Source of the DNA: Rheinheimera sediminis
GTDB taxonomy: Bacteria > Pseudomonadota > Gammaproteobacteria > Enterobacterales > Alteromonadaceae
Length of the DNA: 64,000 nt
Assembly (NCBI RefSeq): GCF_004005375.1
Contig: NZ_RZUF01000005.1
Span: 1-64,000 of the forward strand
Reading direction: 5' to 3'
Under the pieces are notes generated by a model. The model was not told where the DNA came from. It did no database searches and was given only the letters and a program-made list of their open reading frames with translations. A program made the translations under genes and the position numbers. This document shows, piece after piece, positions 62,434 through 64,000 of this stretch; the first letter of the stretch is position 1; each line of letters starts with the position of its first letter.

Positions 62434-64000
62434 GTGAAAATGACCAAACTTAGCACCTACCTGCTATTCGGCTTGCTGCCCAATTTAATCAGCTGTGCCA
62501 CACCTCAAGCACCTGCAGAACAAGGACACTGGATAAAGGGAGACATGCATATTCACACCGCTTTGTCCGCAGATGCAAAATCTTCGTTGTCTCAGGTATT
62601 GTCTGCAGGCTTTGAGCAATTTGATCTCGACTATATGGCCATCTCAAATCATCTGCGCAACAACAGCAGAGATAACTTTGGTCGGGAAAACATTCATTTG
62701 CTGTTTTCAGATGCGATCGCAACATATGAACTGCCAGAGCTCCAAGGTATGCAAAAAAACTTTGCCAACAAGCTCATCATCAGTTCATTTGAGTGGGATG
62801 CGCCTACCCATGAACATATGAATATAGGCAAACTGAGTTTTGGCGATGATTTCGAACAGACACTGGAGTTTACCCGCTATTTTGAATACCGCTTTGGAGC
62901 GAAAAACACCCTGCATGATTTTCCCGCCGAGGTCATTGAGGCCTTCGAAAAACAAGGAGTACCCAGGCAAAACAGGACCCATCAGGATGCCATAAGCGCA
63001 CTTAGCTGGTTACAGCAACATCATCGTGATTCCAGCTACGCCACACTCAACCACCCAACACGTTATGCGACAAGTTACAAAATAAGCGATATCCGCGAAT
63101 TTAATGACGCAGCGCCTGATGTTTTATTTTTAGTCGAAGGGATGGTGGGAAATCAGTTTAACGGTGAGCGAGGCGACTACAGTAGCGCAAGTCGATCGGG
63201 TTTACTTGGTGGCACAGATCCTTTCGTAGCTGAGCTTGGCGGTAATTGGGATGCTTTACTAGGTGAAGGGCGCCACCTCTGGACTATCGCCAATTCCGAT
63301 CATCACTTCAAAATTTCACTGCCCTACAGCAGCGGCTACTTTCCGGGTGAGTATGCCAAAACCTATGTATGGTTGCCTGAAAATTCGCAGCAGCCCTTGC
63401 AAAAAAAAGCCTGGCTACAGGCCCTTAAAAGCGGCAACAGTTTCTCCGTTTTTGGCGACTTGATTAACGCGCTCGACTTTCATATTTCCAGCAAAACGAA
63501 TAAGGCCACTATGGGGCAAAGCTTAACTATCCAACCACAACAACGCATCGAAATAACTATACGATTCAAGCAGCCTGGGCATAATAATCAAGAGACACAA
63601 GTGGGTAATGGTCGGTACGAGGGTACTGTACCTAAACTACACCATATTGACCTGATTGCCGGCGATCTTGGTGAAAAAGCGCAGCCAGAGACCCCAGCCT
63701 ATAATCAGCCCTATAACCCTACTACAAAGGTCATTCATTCTTTCACTGCAGAAGAATGGCAGCTCGATAGCGAGGGGTACTACGTGATGCACTTTACCAT
63801 GACAGCAACACGCGCTCAGTATTTCCGACTCAGAGGAACCAACCTTGATTACAACGAAAAAGGCCTGACTATTGATGGAGAGCCTCAACCTTCAGCGGTC
63901 ATCAAACTCGACAACACAGGTGGACGCGCTTACTACCAGCGCATCAATGAGCGAAACTACAAGGACCTATGGTTTTACTCCAATCCTATTTTTACCCGTT
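62434..64000 (+). CDS. PHP-like metal-dependent lipoprotein (3' end beyond the window)
   Basis: At least 522 codons, open to the window end. GTG start at 62434 with GAGGA 6 bases upstream (an ATG at 62440 is possible but worse spaced). Lipobox LISC, Cys21, so membrane-anchored. Metal ligands of the PHP phosphoesterase type: His39-x-His41 (GDMHIHTALSADAKSS), MAISNH, TLNHPTRY and NSDHHFKIS. The last 150 codons look beta-rich (ITIRFKQPG, then YYVMHFTMTATRAQYFRLRGTN). The end reads DLWFYSNPIFTR, typical of the final strands, so only a few residues are probably missing. Hydrolysis of a phosphorylated nutrient for the neighbouring receptors is a guess. Confidence 0.75.
   Translation, partial: MKMTKLSTYLLFGLLPNLISCATPQAPAEQGHWIKGDMHIHTALSADAKSSLSQVLSAGFEQFDLDYMAISNHLRNNSRDNFGRENIHLLFSDAIATYELPELQGMQKNFANKLIISSFEWDAPTHEHMNIGKLSFGDDFEQTLEFTRYFEYRFGAKNTLHDFPAEVIEAFEKQGVPRQNRTHQDAISALSWLQQHHRDSSYATLNHPTRYATSYKISDIREFNDAAPDVLFLVEGMVGNQFNGERGDYSSASRSGLLGGTDPFVAELGGNWDALLGEGRHLWTIANSDHHFKISLPYSSGYFPGEYAKTYVWLPENSQQPLQKKAWLQALKSGNSFSVFGDLINALDFHISSKTNKATMGQSLTIQPQQRIEITIRFKQPGHNNQETQVGNGRYEGTVPKLHHIDLIAGDLGEKAQPETPAYNQPYNPTTKVIHSFTAEEWQLDSEGYYVMHFTMTATRAQYFRLRGTNLDYNEKGLTIDGEPQPSAVIKLDNTGGRAYYQRINERNYKDLWFYSNPIFTR

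Noticed and set aside
1-64000. tRNA, rRNA, integrase, transposase or prophage genes
   Set aside because: None could be recognised on either strand.

Overview
The window reads as chromosomal DNA of a free-living, Gram-negative gammaproteobacterium. Gene content (secreted plant-polysaccharide enzymes, many TonB-dependent receptors, DsbD-like proteins, a GlyGly-CTERM protein, purT, ccoG, topB, srkA-dsbA) and moderate base composition suggest a Rheinheimera-like member of the Alteromonadales/Chromatiaceae. That assignment is inference from protein character, not a database match. I saw no rRNA, tRNA, prophage, insertion sequence or CRISPR array. Genes are densely packed, mostly in short operons.

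Layout. 1-5 kb: a large surface lipoprotein and a secreted GH51 arabinofuranosidase. 5-6.4 kb: a DUF1993 gene and a HigBA toxin-antitoxin pair between hairpin repeats. 6.4-9.5 kb: a bla-type operon (BlaI repressor, M56/M23 double metallopeptidase, class C-type serine hydrolase) behind two BlaI-like dyads. 9.5-13.7 kb: small membrane proteins, an XRE regulator, an isochorismatase-like hydrolase and a RIO1-like kinase. 13.9-18.5 kb: a DsbD-like reductase with a redoxin, an exported M17 aminopeptidase, and a 128-bp ERIC/IRU-type element. 18.9-22.9 kb: a LysR/SDR divergent pair, a TPR-like protein and a secreted PL1 pectate lyase. 23-26.7 kb: a four-gene membrane-stress operon (unknown protein, PspA, YqiJ-like, flotillin). 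26.8-30.7 kb: srkA and two tandem dsbA paralogues, then ccoG. 31-33 kb: a gene broken by an in-frame stop, then a double-glycine-leader peptide with a small membrane protein, which looks like a bacteriocin and its immunity protein. 33-42 kb: purT, a CWC protein, benE with a GntR regulator and operator, an exported cyclophilin, topB, and a MASE1-type histidine kinase. 42-50 kb: an Ig-like lipoprotein, a CpxAR-like pair, an SMP-30 protein and a TPR protein. 50-54.4 kb: a TonB receptor and a divergent PepSY/DUF2271/DUF4198 operon around a Fur box. 54.4-64 kb: a cell-surface signalling locus (ECF sigma factor, FecR, STN-containing TonB transducer) with a divergent paralogous TonB receptor and a PHP-like lipoprotein that runs off the window.

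Themes. Arabinofuranosidase, pectate lyase and TonB receptors fit use of plant or algal polymers. DsbD-like, redoxin, two DsbA and SrkA form a strong envelope thiol-redox component. PspA/flotillin, CpxAR-like, the BlaI locus and HigBA are stress modules. Scattered hairpins beginning with GTAG form a family resembling RAYT-mobilised REPs, although no RAYT gene lies in the window.
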